A model generated the notes under the pieces. The model was given only the letters and a program-made list of their open reading frames with translations, did no database searches and had not been told where the DNA came from. Below are positions 50,350 to 60,285 of a DNA stretch of 64,000 nucleotides, one piece after another; positions within the stretch are counted from its first letter, which is position 1, and every line of letters starts with the position of its first letter. The stretch covers positions 4,481,001 through 4,545,000 of the forward strand of contig NZ_CP095413.1 in the NCBI RefSeq assembly GCF_023016285.1, in the 5' to 3' direction. Made by a program: the position numbers and the translations under genes. The DNA is from Muricauda sp. SCSIO 64092. GTDB taxonomy: Bacteria > Bacteroidota > Bacteroidia > Flavobacteriales > Flavobacteriaceae.

Positions 50350-52221
50350 CTATCCCCCATTGATGGAAGATAATTCAAACCATCGTTCCGTTTTCTGCTC
50401 CAATTCATCATCCAGTTTTCCCAGTTGAATTGACAGGTCATTGATTTCTTCCCCGGATAGGTCGTTTTCGGCAAACTTGTTTTGAAGGTCTACTTTTTGT
50501 TCCTCCAATTGTTGGATCTGTTTTTCCAGTTGCTTCAGTTCCTTTTGTTCCAGATAGGACAGTTTTGGGGAATCGTCCTTCTCCTTCCATTGATTTTTTT
50601 CTGACTTTGTATCGGATTTCAACTCCCGTTCTTCCTGCAATCGACTTGCTTCGTATACCCTGTAGTCCGTATAGTTTCCGGGAAAATCCTCAATGATTCC
50701 ATCCCCCTTGAAAACAAATAGGTGGTCCACGATTTTATCCATGAAGTATCGGTCGTGCGATACCACCAGCAAACATCCCGGAAAATCCAATAGAAAGCTC
50801 TCCAGCACATTCAACGTTACAATGTCCAGATCGTTGGTAGGTTCATCCAATAGTAAAAAATTTGGGTTTTGGATAAGTACCGTGCATAGGTAAAGACGTT
50901 TGCGTTCGCCACCGCTTAGTTTTTCAACAAAATCGTATTGCTTTTTTCGGTCAAAAAGAAAGCGCTCCAACAGTTGTTGGGCAGAGATTTGCCTTCCTTT
51001 TTTTAGGGGGATATAGCCCCCAAATTCCCGTATTACCTCAATGACCTTTTGTCCTTCCTTAACCGTGATCCCTTTTTGGGTATAGTAGCCAAACTTGATG
51101 GTATCGCCCACTACGATTTTTCCACCGTCCAAAGCGGTGTGGCCCGTTAGGAGATTCAGGAAGGTAGACTTGCCGGTTCCATTTTTACCAATGATCCCAA
51201 CGCGTTCCCCCCTGGTAAAACTGTAATCGAACTTGTTTAAAATGGTTAGGCCACCATAGGATTTATGAACGTTGTGCAATTCCACAATTTTACTGCCCAA
51301 ACGTTCCATATTGAGTTCCAATTGTACCTGGTGCTCTTTTCTGCGTTGGTGGCCCAGGGACTTTATCTTATGGAAATCGTCTATTCTGGACTTGGATTTT
51401 GTTGTACGTGCCTTGGGTTGCCTTCGCATCCAATCCAACTCTTTTTTGTACAGGATTTTGTTTTTATGCGCTTCTACCGATTCCCTTTCCATCCGAGCTT
51501 CCCTTTTTTCCAGGTAATAGCTATAATTCCCTTTGTAGGAGTATATCGTATTATTGTCCAGTTCCAATATTTCATTACAGATCCGTTCCAGAAAATAACG
51601 ATCATGGGTCACCATAAAAAGTGTGATGTTTTCCTTCTTGAAATAGTCCTCGAGCCATTCTATCATTTCCAGATCCAAGTGGTTGGTGGGCTCATCCAAT
51701 AGTAAAAGGTCAGGTTTGTTGATAAGGGCATTGGCAAGGGCCAAGCGCTTTTTTTGTCCTCCGGAAAGGGCACCTACTTTTTGATGCAATTGGGAAAGGT
51801 TGAGTTTAAAAAGAATCTGTTTGTACTGCGTCTCAAAATCCCAGGCACCAAACCTGTCCATGGCTTCAAAAGCTTTTTGATAAGCTTCTTGATCTTCAGG
51901 GTTTTGAAGGGCTTTTTCATATTGCGCCATGATTTGTAGGACTTCACTTTCCGAAACAAAAATGGTTTCTTCAACGGTCAAGTTTGGGTTTAAATTTGGT
52001 TCTTGCGGAAGAAAGGATATTCGAATATCCTTTCTTTTGATGACCTGCCCGGATTCTGGTTGGTCCAAACCGGCCATAATGTTAAGAATGGAAGTTTTAC
52101 CACTTCCGTTTTTTGCGATCAAGGCGATTTTTTGATCCTTATTAATACCAAAAGAGATGTCTGAGAACAAGGTCAGCTCGCCATATGATTTGGAAATGGA
52201 CTCAACCGTAAGGTAGTTCAT
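50350..52221 (-). CDS. uup: ABC-F family ATPase, Uup type
   Basis: The 623-residue protein has two ABC domains in one chain and no membrane part. Walker A motifs are AKNGSGKTS near 36-44 and GKNGTGKST near 345-353; signatures are LSGGQKKR and LSGGERKR, each followed by DEPTNHLD or DEPTNDLD. A charged linker lies between the domains. The C-terminal coiled coil (about 555-620, KQLEKQIQQLEEQKVDLQ) is the Uup-type extension. ABC-F proteins act on the ribosome E site; Uup also affects transposon excision and ribosome assembly. Confidence 0.94.
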   Translation of the reverse strand: MNYLTVESISKSYGELTLFSDISFGINKDQKIALIAKNGSGKTSILNIMAGLDQPESGQVIKRKDIRISFLPQEPNLNPNLTVEETIFVSESEVLQIMAQYEKALQNPEDQEAYQKAFEAMDRFGAWDFETQYKQILFKLNLSQLHQKVGALSGGQKKRLALANALINKPDLLLLDEPTNHLDLEMIEWLEDYFKKENITLFMVTHDRYFLERICNEILELDNNTIYSYKGNYSYYLEKREARMERESVEAHKNKILYKKELDWMRRQPKARTTKSKSRIDDFHKIKSLGHQRRKEHQVQLELNMERLGSKIVELHNVHKSYGGLTILNKFDYSFTRGERVGIIGKNGTGKSTFLNLLTGHTALDGGKIVVGDTIKFGYYTQKGITVKEGQKVIEVIREFGGYIPLKKGRQISAQQLLERFLFDRKKQYDFVEKLSGGERKRLYLCTVLIQNPNFLLLDEPTNDLDIVTLNVLESFLLDFPGCLLVVSHDRYFMDKIVDHLFVFKGDGIIEDFPGNYTDYRVYEASRLQEERELKSDTKSEKNQWKEKDDSPKLSYLEQKELKQLEKQIQQLEEQKVDLQNKFAENDLSGEEINDLSIQLGKLDDELEQKTERWFELSSINGG

Positions 52222-52234
52222 TATAGTCTGTACT

Positions 52235-53398
52235 CTAATTTCTTTTTAGTAAAAATACGTATCGCACCACCAAAATAAGCATCAATGGAATAATCAGGGG
52301 CGAAAAGCTTTGTACGCCAAACACCCAGAGAAGTACAAGTAATCCCATACTGCCCAGGGCAATTTTAAGATAGTTGGAAAGCCATGAAAGCTGTCTGTTG
52401 AACAACAGTAAAAATGCAACTACGGCATTGGGGGGAAGCAACCAAAGGAAGTTAAAATTGTTTTTGGTGACCAAATGATCCGTGATAAACCATAGGAGTA
52501 AAATCAAACAACCGGCCAGGCCTGAAAGCAGGAATAACAAAAAGTCCAGCCATTTGTGCCTGGTCCCATGTTTAAAATCCAAATAGGTAATTACCAGGAC
52601 AAAACCAAGAAGGGCAATGAACCAAAAAAGGGGAGAGGTCATAAAAGTCCCATGGTCGGTGGTTTCGGGATATTCCAAAACGCTACGCTCCCTTTTTAAG
52701 AGGGGTTTCCCGTTTCGCGTGGTATTCCGCAACTGGTGCATGGCGTAATATGGCGAAAACATATGGCCCTCTACGGTAGCCGTTTTATCGGTGACATTGC
52801 CAAAGGCCAGTTCAATACCGAAGGCGCCCCAGGAATTGGTGGGTATAAATTCACGTACCAATTGCCTGTAGGAGTGTTTAGGGTCCAAATGGTCACCATT
52901 AAACGTGATGGTATTGTCCACTTCCTCCTTTAATATCTTTCCAGTGATGTTGGAGCAATTATTGAACAAGGGATCGTAAAGGTAGTCCCGATTTTCCGGA
53001 CGATAGTTTTCTTCAAAAAACTGGAACAACCTATTGACTTCTTCTGATGTTAAATCCAAAAGTTGTTCCTTTACCCAACGTTTTTCGTATTCATATTCGA
53101 AAAGAAATCGGTCGAACCTACTGCGGCTCAAGGAATAAATGAGTTTTCCCCTGGCAAAATTGAGGTAGAAGTTGGGCTTGTCAAAATCAAAGGTTCCATA
53201 ATTGTATACAATATCCAGGCCCAAAGCGGAGTCCTGCACCCTAAAGGCCGTATGTCCAAAGGCAGTGTACAATTGATTTCCGGCACCACAAGTGAGCACA
53301 CTTATTTGGGCATTTTCGGATAATTGCGGAAGGTTCTGTGCCGAATGCCCCCATGTTAAAAGGAGAAAGGGCAGCAGAAACAGTTGTTTGATTCTCAT
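52235..53398 (-). CDS. DUF4105 / Lnb N-terminal domain membrane protein
   Basis: The product is 387 residues from the ATG at 53398 with a signal peptide (MRIKQLFLLPFLLLTWGHSAQ region). The DUF4105 domain (about 30-230) contains LTCGAGNQLYTAFGHTAFRV and FNNCSNITGKIL, the papain-like/NlpC-type His and Cys blocks. About five membrane helices follow (250-385). Recent work on Bacteroidota links this domain (now named Lnb) to lipoprotein N-acylation; I recall this but cannot check it here. A TTG at 53407 opens the same frame but lies against a GATATTTG promoter-like box, so the ATG is preferred. Confidence 0.85.
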   Translation of the reverse strand: MRIKQLFLLPFLLLTWGHSAQNLPQLSENAQISVLTCGAGNQLYTAFGHTAFRVQDSALGLDIVYNYGTFDFDKPNFYLNFARGKLIYSLSRSRFDRFLFEYEYEKRWVKEQLLDLTSEEVNRLFQFFEENYRPENRDYLYDPLFNNCSNITGKILKEEVDNTITFNGDHLDPKHSYRQLVREFIPTNSWGAFGIELAFGNVTDKTATVEGHMFSPYYAMHQLRNTTRNGKPLLKRERSVLEYPETTDHGTFMTSPLFWFIALLGFVLVITYLDFKHGTRHKWLDFLLFLLSGLAGCLILLLWFITDHLVTKNNFNFLWLLPPNAVVAFLLLFNRQLSWLSNYLKIALGSMGLLVLLWVFGVQSFSPLIIPLMLILVVRYVFLLKRN

Positions 53399-53490
53399 GG
53401 ATAGCAAATATCAACATATTTGTTATTTGGCGGTCAACTGAAAAAAAATAAAGCCTATTTTTTAGTTTATTTTTACAAAAATCAAATTCA

Positions 53491-54213
53491 ATGAAAACCC
53501 ATATTCCCAATTTCATTACGTTACTCAATCTTTTTTGTGGTTGTATTGCAGTGGTATTTGCGGTGATGAACCGATTGGAGTTAGCGGCAATTTTTGTTTT
53601 TCTGGGGATATTTTTTGATTTTTTGGATGGTTTTGCCGCACGGATGCTTGGGGTGACCAGTGACATTGGAATACAACTGGACTCTTTAGCAGATATGGTG
53701 ACCAGCGGGGTTGTCCCCGGAATTGTCATGTTCCAATTGTTGAACATGGCCCAAAAGGAGGGTTGGAATTTAGACCTTTTTGGAATGCATACGGATGTTG
53801 GGCTATTACCCTTGTTCGGTTTTATGATTACTTTGGCCTCTGCCTATAGGCTCGCCAAGTTCAATGTGGATGAAAATCAGGTTAGCTCATTTAGGGGGCT
53901 GCCCACACCGGCAAACGCACTCCTTATTTTGTCCATGCCCCTGATACTGTTGTACCAAAACAATGATGTTTTGAACAGCATTATCCTAAATCAGTGGTTT
54001 TTAATTGGATTGACCATCCTAAGTGCCTTTCTATTGAATTCTGGGATCGAACTTTTTGCCTTGAAGTTCAATGGACTTGGATTTAAGGAAAATGGAGTGA
54101 AGTATTTATTTTTGATTGGAAGTTTGGTGCTGTTGCTGACCTTAAAGTTTTTGGCAATTCCGATTGTTGTCCTTTTTTACATCCTAAGTTCCTTGGTGCT
54201 AAAAAAAGCGTAG
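53491..54213 (+). CDS. pssA: CDP-diacylglycerol-serine O-phosphatidyltransferase
   Basis: The 240-residue membrane enzyme attaches serine to CDP-diacylglycerol to make phosphatidylserine, the precursor of phosphatidylethanolamine. The CDP-alcohol phosphotransferase motif (DG, AR, G, D, D at the family spacing) is read in FLDGFAARMLGVTSDIGIQL followed by DSLAD, near residues 45-68. About seven helices are predicted. It is divergent from the DUF4105 gene. Confidence 0.94.
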   Translation: MKTHIPNFITLLNLFCGCIAVVFAVMNRLELAAIFVFLGIFFDFLDGFAARMLGVTSDIGIQLDSLADMVTSGVVPGIVMFQLLNMAQKEGWNLDLFGMHTDVGLLPLFGFMITLASAYRLAKFNVDENQVSSFRGLPTPANALLILSMPLILLYQNNDVLNSIILNQWFLIGLTILSAFLLNSGIELFALKFNGLGFKENGVKYLFLIGSLVLLLTLKFLAIPIVVLFYILSSLVLKKA

Positions 54214-54266
54214 CAATACAAGCGTATGAATCCAATTGGGCAACCTTGACTTTGGCAGTGAAGGCA

Positions 54267-55007
54267 TTAAAATTCCAATTTCTTTTTTCGAAGTTCAAAG
54301 TTTTGTCCCAAATATACTTTTCGGACCATTTGGTCCTGGGCCAAATCTTCCGGAACTCCTGCTTTAAGTATACCGCCTTCAAACATGAGGTAAGATCTTT
54401 CGGTAATGGCCAAGGTCTCTTGTACATTGTGGTCCGTGATCAAGATGCCAATGTTTTTGTTCTTTAGTTGGGCCACAATGCGCTGAATGTCCTCTACGGC
54501 GATGGGGTCAACGCCGGCAAAGGGTTCGTCCAACAGAATAAATTTTGGGTCGGTAGCCAAAGCACGGGCAATCTCGGTTCTTCGCCTTTCACCTCCCGAT
54601 AATAGATCTCCACGGTTTTTACGGATATGTCCCAATCCAAATTCATCAATAAGGCTTTCCATTTTCATGTGCTGCTCTTTTTTGGAGAGGGTAGTGGTCT
54701 GTAGTACGCTCAAAATATTATCCTCAATACTCAGTTTTCTGAAAACCGAGGCTTCCTGGGCCAAATAACCAATACCGTTCTGTGCCCGTTTGTACATGGG
54801 AAACTCGGTAATTTCCATGTCGTTCAGGTAAATCTTTCCCCCATTGGGTTTAATGAGCCCTACGATCATGTAGAAAGAGGTGGTCTTACCTGCTCCATTG
54901 GGTCCCAGGAGGCCCACAATTTCCCCTTGTCGGACTTCCAGGGAAATACCTTTGACCACCCTACGGCCCCGATAGGCCTTCATAATGTTTTCTGCACGTA
55001 AGATCAT
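54267..55007 (-). CDS. lptB: LPS export ABC transporter ATPase LptB
   Basis: The 246-residue ATPase powers LPS extraction from the inner membrane with LptFG. Walker A is GPNGAGKTT near 35-43, the Q-loop region is [20 protein letters not shown], the signature LLSGGERRR and Walker [14 protein letters not shown], followed by the switch His in LITDHN. The N-terminus [20 protein letters not shown] is typical of LptB. It is the last gene of the kdsD-tatC-CMD-lptB cluster. Confidence 0.97.
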   Translation of the reverse strand: MILRAENIMKAYRGRRVVKGISLEVRQGEIVGLLGPNGAGKTTSFYMIVGLIKPNGGKIYLNDMEITEFPMYKRAQNGIGYLAQEASVFRKLSIEDNILSVLQTTTLSKKEQHMKMESLIDEFGLGHIRKNRGDLLSGGERRRTEIARALATDPKFILLDEPFAGVDPIAVEDIQRIVAQLKNKNIGILITDHNVQETLAITERSYLMFEGGILKAGVPEDLAQDQMVRKVYLGQNFELRKKKLEF

Positions 55008-55064
55008 ATCTAAATGTCAAAGCTAGTTAAATGGGGGAACCAAATATCCCCTATTGTGATTTCA

Positions 55065-55418
55065 TTAACCTTCATCAAGGGATTCCAGTGCTTCCCAGTA
55101 TTCATAGGCCCTGCGGAGGTGGGGAATTACAATTGTTCCCCCAATTAAGGTGGCAATGCCCAAAGTTTCCATGACCTCTTCCTTGGAAACGCCCTCCTTT
55201 TTGGAACTTTCCAAATGGTATTTTACACAATCGTCGCAACGCAGCACTGCAGATGCCACCAATCCCAATAACTCTTTGGTTTTTACATCCAGGGCACCGG
55301 CCATAAAGGCGTTGGTGTCCAAATTAAAAATGCGCTTAATGAGCTTGTTGTTTTCTGCCAACAATTTATCGTTCATTTTGGCACGGTAGGCATTGAATTC
55401 TTCTACTTGATCATGCAT
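55065..55418 (-). CDS. Carboxymuconolactone decarboxylase / AhpD-like protein
   Basis: The 117-residue helical protein has the AhpD-type redox motif CDDCVKYH near 79-86 (Cys-x-x-Cys with following His) and the helix KEEVMETLGIATLIGG. Members act as thiol-linked peroxidase partners or decarboxylases. Its start overlaps the tatC end by 8 bases, so it belongs to the same operon as tatC. Confidence 0.9.
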   Translation of the reverse strand: MHDQVEEFNAYRAKMNDKLLAENNKLIKRIFNLDTNAFMAGALDVKTKELLGLVASAVLRCDDCVKYHLESSKKEGVSKEEVMETLGIATLIGGTIVIPHLRRAYEYWEALESLDEG

Positions 55419-56247
55419 TTTTTTGTTCTTTTTCCTTCTTCAATTCTTTCTTTAATACCACTTTGGATATGTAAATGCTTACTTGGTACAGTATAAGCAC
55501 TGGAATGGCCACAACGATTTGGCTGGTCACATCCGGAGGGGTGATTATGGCGGAAAGTATCAAAACAATGACGAGGGCAATCTTTCGATACTTTTTAAGG
55601 ATTTCCGGGGTCACCAACCCAACCTTTGTTAGAAAATAAATGACAATCGGCAACTCGAACATGATACCACAGGCAATGACGGCTGCCCTAACCGTACCAA
55701 TATAGGAGGCGAGGTCAATCTCATTGGTAACTTCCTTACTCACTTGATACGTACCCAAAAAGTTAATGGACAATGGGGCCACCACATAATAACCGAACAA
55801 TACCCCAATAAAGAAAAGTAAGGAAGCCACTAGAATGAAACCACGCGAATGCTTTCGTTCCTTTTCATAAAGTCCGGGGCTGATAAACCGCCACAATTCC
55901 CATAAAATATAGGGGAACCCAATAATTACACCGGCCCAGATCGAGGTCCAGATATGTGCAGAAAACTGCCCTGCCATTAATCGGCTCTGAATGGTAAAAG
56001 GCAAACTGTCCCCACAAAATTCAGAATCCACCCCAAAAAAAGTAGCTACGGCACAGAAGAACCGGTAGGTTGGGAAATCCAGGTTTTTTGGACCGAAGAT
56101 AATGGTATCAAAGATAAAGCCCCGCATGACAAAAGCCACGCAGCCTATGAGTACAATGGCCAAAGTGGAACGGATCAAATGCCATCGCAATTCTTCAAGA
56201 TGGTCCAAAAAGGACATTTCATTGTGGTCTTTAGCAACTTTTGTCAT
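55411..56247 (-). CDS. tatC: Twin-arginine translocase subunit TatC
   Basis: The 278-residue membrane protein has six helices and the TatC landmarks: MSFLDHLEELRWHLIRS at the N-terminus (signal-peptide binding site), LWRFISPGLYEKERK near 120-134 and GIMFELPIVIYFL near 195-207. It recognises RR-signal peptides for folded-protein export. No tatA/B is adjacent. It overlaps the kdsD stop by one base. Confidence 0.96.
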   Translation of the reverse strand: MTKVAKDHNEMSFLDHLEELRWHLIRSTLAIVLIGCVAFVMRGFIFDTIIFGPKNLDFPTYRFFCAVATFFGVDSEFCGDSLPFTIQSRLMAGQFSAHIWTSIWAGVIIGFPYILWELWRFISPGLYEKERKHSRGFILVASLLFFIGVLFGYYVVAPLSINFLGTYQVSKEVTNEIDLASYIGTVRAAVIACGIMFELPIVIYFLTKVGLVTPEILKKYRKIALVIVLILSAIITPPDVTSQIVVAIPVLILYQVSIYISKVVLKKELKKEKEQKNA

Positions 56248-57212
56248 TAGGAAATCCCTTCATTTATGAGGTTATGGAGATGTACTACTCCTAAATATTC
56301 TGTGTTGTCCATGACCAATAATTGCGAAATACCATGCGCTCGCAATACCTCCAGGGCTTTTACCGCCAAGACATTGGGGGCAATGGTTTTTGGACTTTTG
56401 GTCATAATATCCCTTGCCGTTATGGAGTTGATGTTATCGTATTTGCTCAACATTCTTCGTATATCACCATCCGTCACTATACCTATGACCCTTCCCTTCT
56501 CCATAACAGCGGTTACCCCGAGCATTTTTTCCGAGATTTCAACAATGACCTGTTTTACGTTCGCATCTGCCTCGATCTGTGGTTTTAGATTGTTTCCAAC
56601 AATATCCTCCACCCTGAGATATAGGCGTTTTCCCAAGGAGCCTCCGGGATGGTATTTGGCAAAATCCTCACTGCTGAATCCCCTTAGTTTCAATAATGAA
56701 ATGGCCAGGGCGTCCCCCATAACCAACTGTGCCGTAGTGCTCGTTGTTGGGGCAAGATTGTTTGGACAGGCTTCCTTTTCCACATAGGTGTTGAGTGCAA
56801 AGTCCGATTGCTTTGCCAAAGTGGAGTCCATATTGCCCGTAATCGCAATCAACTTATTGTTTCCCCTTTTTATGAGCGGAATCAACATTTTTATTTCCTC
56901 GGTATTACCGCTTTTGGACAGACAAATGACTACATCGTTTTTTTGAATGGTGCCAAGGTCCCCATGAATGGCATCAGCAGCATGCATAAAAATGGCCGGC
57001 GTACCGGTAGAGTTAAAGGTGGCCACTATTTTTGAAGCGATCAATGCGCTCTTTCCAACGCCGGTAATAACAACCCTTCCTTTGGATTCCAGAATGCAAC
57101 GGACGGCGTTTTCAAATTGATGATCTATAAATGCGGCAAGGTTTCCTATGGCCTCACTTTCATTCGCAATGGTTTGTTTTGCAATTTCAAGAATGCTGTT
57201 GGAAGTGTTCAA
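56247..57212 (-). CDS. kdsD: Arabinose-5-phosphate isomerase (KdsD/KpsF)
   Basis: The 321-residue enzyme has an N-terminal SIS domain (about 30-180; VVITGVGKSALIASKIVATF and ICLSKSGNTEEI) and two CBS domains (about 205-320). It interconverts ribulose-5-phosphate and arabinose-5-phosphate, the first step of Kdo synthesis for LPS. It is the first gene of the cluster that ends in lptB, so Kdo supply and LPS export genes are co-transcribed. Confidence 0.95.
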   Translation of the reverse strand: MNTSNSILEIAKQTIANESEAIGNLAAFIDHQFENAVRCILESKGRVVITGVGKSALIASKIVATFNSTGTPAIFMHAADAIHGDLGTIQKNDVVICLSKSGNTEEIKMLIPLIKRGNNKLIAITGNMDSTLAKQSDFALNTYVEKEACPNNLAPTTSTTAQLVMGDALAISLLKLRGFSSEDFAKYHPGGSLGKRLYLRVEDIVGNNLKPQIEADANVKQVIVEISEKMLGVTAVMEKGRVIGIVTDGDIRRMLSKYDNINSITARDIMTKSPKTIAPNVLAVKALEVLRAHGISQLLVMDNTEYLGVVHLHNLINEGIS

Positions 57213-57367
57213 AGTATTTAACGGGTGTTTGGGTTGTTTTACTGAAAGAATGTCTTATATTTAAGTTTACAAAACTAAATAAATCTAGATTGTTCACATA
57301 GCGCCGTACCTAAGATTAAACACTGACCATGGCCTTCCAATAACTTCGGTACACCGCTTTTTATGTA

Positions 57368-59581
57368 ATGGATTTACCAAAAATGGGTTTGACGATGGAT
57401 TTGCAGGGTGCTTTGAAGAAGTATTTTGGTTTCGACCAATTCAAAGGCCTCCAAGAAAACGTAATAGAAAATGTCCTGGACAATAGGGACACTTTTGTTA
57501 TCATGCCAACCGGCGGCGGAAAATCACTTTGTTATCAATTACCGGCATTAATGAAGAAGGGGACCGCAATTGTGGTGTCACCCCTTATTGCCTTAATGAA
57601 AAATCAAGTGGATGCCATACGGGGTGTTTCGGAAGAACACGGGATTGCCCATGTTTTAAATTCCTCGTTGACCAAAACCGAGGTAAGACAGGTAAAGGAA
57701 GATATTGTCAATGGGCTTACCAAATTGCTTTATGTGGCTCCGGAATCCCTGACCAAGGAAGAATATGTGGACTTTTTGCAGCAGGTGACGTTGTCTTTTG
57801 TTGCCGTGGATGAAGCACATTGTATTTCGGAATGGGGACATGATTTTAGACCCGAATACCGCAACTTAAGGAGCATCATTTCCCGATTGGGCGATGCAAT
57901 CCCGATTATCGGGTTAACGGCGACGGCCACGCCAAAGGTCCAGGAAGACATTATCAAGAACCTGGGGATGAATGACGCAAAGGTCTTTAAGGCCTCGTTC
58001 AATAGGCCCAACCTGTTTTATGAAGTACGTCCCAAGACCAAAAATGTGGATGCGGACATTATCCGATTTGTAAAGCAAAATCAAAACAAATCCGGTATTG
58101 TATATTGTCTGAGCCGTAAACGGGTGGAAGAACTGGCACAGGTACTTCAGGTAAATGGTATTAGTGCAGTCCCCTACCATGCCGGTTTTGATGCAAAGAC
58201 CAGGGCCAAATACCAGGATATGTTCCTAATGGAGGATGTGGATGTTGTGGTGGCCACAATTGCCTTTGGCATGGGAATTGACAAACCGGACGTGCGCTTT
58301 GTTATCCATCATGATATCCCCAAGAGTATTGAAAGTTACTATCAGGAAACGGGTAGGGCCGGTCGTGATGGTGGTGAAGGACATTGCTTGGCATATTACT
58401 CCTATAAGGATGTGGAAAAGTTGGAGAAATTTATGTCGGGCAAACCTGTGGCGGAACAGGAGATAGGACATGCCTTACTTCAAGAAATAGTGGCCTATGC
58501 AGAAACTTCCATGTCACGCAGAAAGTTCATCCTGCACTATTTTGGGGAAGACTTCGATGAAGTCAATGGCGAGGGAGCGGATATGGATGACAATACCAGG
58601 AACCCAAAACCCAAGGAAGAAGCCAAGGATAGCTTGGTGAAACTATTACGCGTGGTGCAGGACACCATGGAAAAATTCAAGACCAAGGAAATCGTTAGGA
58701 CCTTGGTGGGGAAGACCAATGCCTTGATTTCCTCCCATAGAACGGAGGAAAAGGAAATTTTCGGTATTGGTGAAGATAAGGATGAGCAGTATTGGATGGC
58801 CTTGATCAGACAGGTCTTGGTCGCAGGTTATTTGCAAAAAGAGATTGAACAGTACGGGGTACTGCATGTCACGGAAAAGGGGAAGGCATTTTTAGCGACC
58901 CCGGTTTCTTTCCTAATGACCAAGGACCATGAATACAAGGAAGAAGAGGATTCCAGTATCATTACCAATGGGAAATCCACAGGAAATGCAGCGGATGAGA
59001 AACTTTTGAAGTTGCTTCGGGATTTGCGAAAAAGGGAGGCCAGAAAAAATGATGTGCCTCCTTTTGTAGTTTTTCAAGACCCTTCTTTGGATGATATGGC
59101 CCTCAAGTATCCCATTACCATGGAAGAATTGCTCAATGTGCACGGTGTGGGGGAAGGAAAGGCAAAAAAATATGGAAAACCTTTTGTGGAATTGATCTCC
59201 ACCTATGTGGAAGAGAACGATATTGTTAGACCGGACGATTTGGTGGTAAAAAGCACGGGTGCAAATTCCGGTTTAAAGCTGTATATCATTCAAAGCGTGG
59301 ATAGAAAATTGCCCCTGGATGATATCGCCGCCGCCAAAGGCCTGGAACTTCCGGATTTGATTAAGGACATGGAACAGATTGTCTTTAGTGGTACTAAATT
59401 GAATCTTGGGTATTGGGTGGATGAAATCCTGGATGAAGACCAACAAGAGGAGATCCATGAGTATTTTCTGGAGGCCGAAACCGATTCCATAACCGTTGCC
59501 ATGGAGGAATTTGATGGGGATTATGAAGAGGAGGAACTCCGTATCTATCGATTAAAATTCATGAGTGAGGTGGCGAATTAA
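57368..59581 (+). CDS. recQ: ATP-dependent DNA helicase RecQ lacking zinc-binding cysteines
   Basis: The 737-residue helicase has Walker A MPTGGGKSLCYQ (46-57), DEAH at 148-151 with CISEWGHDFRPEY, and motif VI YYQETGRAGRDG. The RQC zinc region should carry four Cys. Here MSRRKFILHYFGE is followed by a segment (to DMDDN, about residues 380-415) with Ser, Gly and Asp in those places, so no zinc site remains. The winged-helix and HRDC domains follow (ELLNVHGVGEGKAKKYG), then an acidic C-terminus. It unwinds recombination and repair intermediates. Confidence 0.95.
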   Translation: MDLPKMGLTMDLQGALKKYFGFDQFKGLQENVIENVLDNRDTFVIMPTGGGKSLCYQLPALMKKGTAIVVSPLIALMKNQVDAIRGVSEEHGIAHVLNSSLTKTEVRQVKEDIVNGLTKLLYVAPESLTKEEYVDFLQQVTLSFVAVDEAHCISEWGHDFRPEYRNLRSIISRLGDAIPIIGLTATATPKVQEDIIKNLGMNDAKVFKASFNRPNLFYEVRPKTKNVDADIIRFVKQNQNKSGIVYCLSRKRVEELAQVLQVNGISAVPYHAGFDAKTRAKYQDMFLMEDVDVVVATIAFGMGIDKPDVRFVIHHDIPKSIESYYQETGRAGRDGGEGHCLAYYSYKDVEKLEKFMSGKPVAEQEIGHALLQEIVAYAETSMSRRKFILHYFGEDFDEVNGEGADMDDNTRNPKPKEEAKDSLVKLLRVVQDTMEKFKTKEIVRTLVGKTNALISSHRTEEKEIFGIGEDKDEQYWMALIRQVLVAGYLQKEIEQYGVLHVTEKGKAFLATPVSFLMTKDHEYKEEEDSSIITNGKSTGNAADEKLLKLLRDLRKREARKNDVPPFVVFQDPSLDDMALKYPITMEELLNVHGVGEGKAKKYGKPFVELISTYVEENDIVRPDDLVVKSTGANSGLKLYIIQSVDRKLPLDDIAAAKGLELPDLIKDMEQIVFSGTKLNLGYWVDEILDEDQQEEIHEYFLEAETDSITVAMEEFDGDYEEEELRIYRLKFMSEVAN

Positions 59582-59610
59582 AAAAGCCCCGAATTACGGG
59601 GCCTTTTTTA
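59582..59610. terminator. Bidirectional terminator after recQ
   Basis: GCCCCG (59586-59591) and CGGGGC (59597-59602) form a stem with a 5-base loop, flanked by an A run on the left and six T on the right. The convergent CCC-motif gene ends inside the T run, so the hairpin can stop both transcripts. Confidence 0.88.
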
Positions 59611-59922
59611 GAAACTTTCGGAAAACTCCCCCGACGAACTGATCAGGGCGATGATAAATCCAAAATATAGTATGGACAAAACGAGCATGATCAGTGATAA
59701 TGCCAATCCTATATAAGAAAGTATCCTTCCCGTCTTCACATTACTGATATCACTGTATAATTCGGGATTTTCATTATACAGTGCTTCGGCACTTTTGGCC
59801 TTTACCAGTCCAATAATGCTAAAAATGATGGCAAAGGGTCCACAGCAGATGAGTGAACCCACAATGGAAATAATTCCCATGGTCAGTACGGTACTGGCGC
59901 CCGGTAGGGGTTGTTGGCTCAT
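59608..59922 (-). CDS. CCC-motif / DUF4190-like membrane protein (1)
   Basis: The 104-residue protein has two membrane helices separated by a charged loop. SLICCGPFAIIFSIIGLVKA is the first helix with the cysteine cluster, and the loop LYNENPELYSDISNVKTGR matches the loop of the next gene. It is a paralogue of the 59935-60273 product. Such proteins occur in Bacteroidota beside DUF2752 genes; the function is unknown. Confidence 0.85.
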   Translation of the reverse strand: MSQQPLPGASTVLTMGIISIVGSLICCGPFAIIFSIIGLVKAKSAEALYNENPELYSDISNVKTGRILSYIGLALSLIMLVLSILYFGFIIALISSSGEFSESF

Positions 59923-59934
59923 GCTGGATATGGA

Positions 59935-60273
59935 TTATTCGGTTTCAACGCCGTATTGTTCCATCATTTCATTTACCCTTTCCATATATCCTTCCCATCC
60001 GCCTAATTGGTTTATTTGATATAAAGACCATAAAAGTGTCAAGACACCCAATACCAATCCTATTATGGTTATAATTTTTGCAGTTTTTAATTGACTGTAA
60101 TTACTATAACTTTCTGGGCTTGACAAGTAGAGTTTTTCATCTTTTCTCAGCAATATAAAGGCAATTCCGGAGAGCAGTATCCCCCCAATTCCCATGCTGA
60201 AGCAACAGCATAAAAAAGAAATGATGGCCAATACCAAAGAAATAGTAACATTCGGTAGTTTTTGTTGTTCCAT
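59935..60273 (-). CDS. CCC-motif membrane protein (2)
   Basis: The 112-residue protein has two membrane helices; the first contains FLCCCFSMGIGGILLSGIAF. The loop LYLSSPESYSNYSQLKTAK aligns with that of the downstream paralogue. The C-terminal 25 residues are acidic and cytoplasmic or periplasmic. It lies 12 bases from each neighbour, in one operon with the DUF2752 gene upstream. Confidence 0.87.
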   Translation of the reverse strand: MEQQKLPNVTISLVLAIISFLCCCFSMGIGGILLSGIAFILLRKDEKLYLSSPESYSNYSQLKTAKIITIIGLVLGVLTLLWSLYQINQLGGWEGYMERVNEMMEQYGVETE

Positions 60274-60285
60274 AATTTAAAGTGT

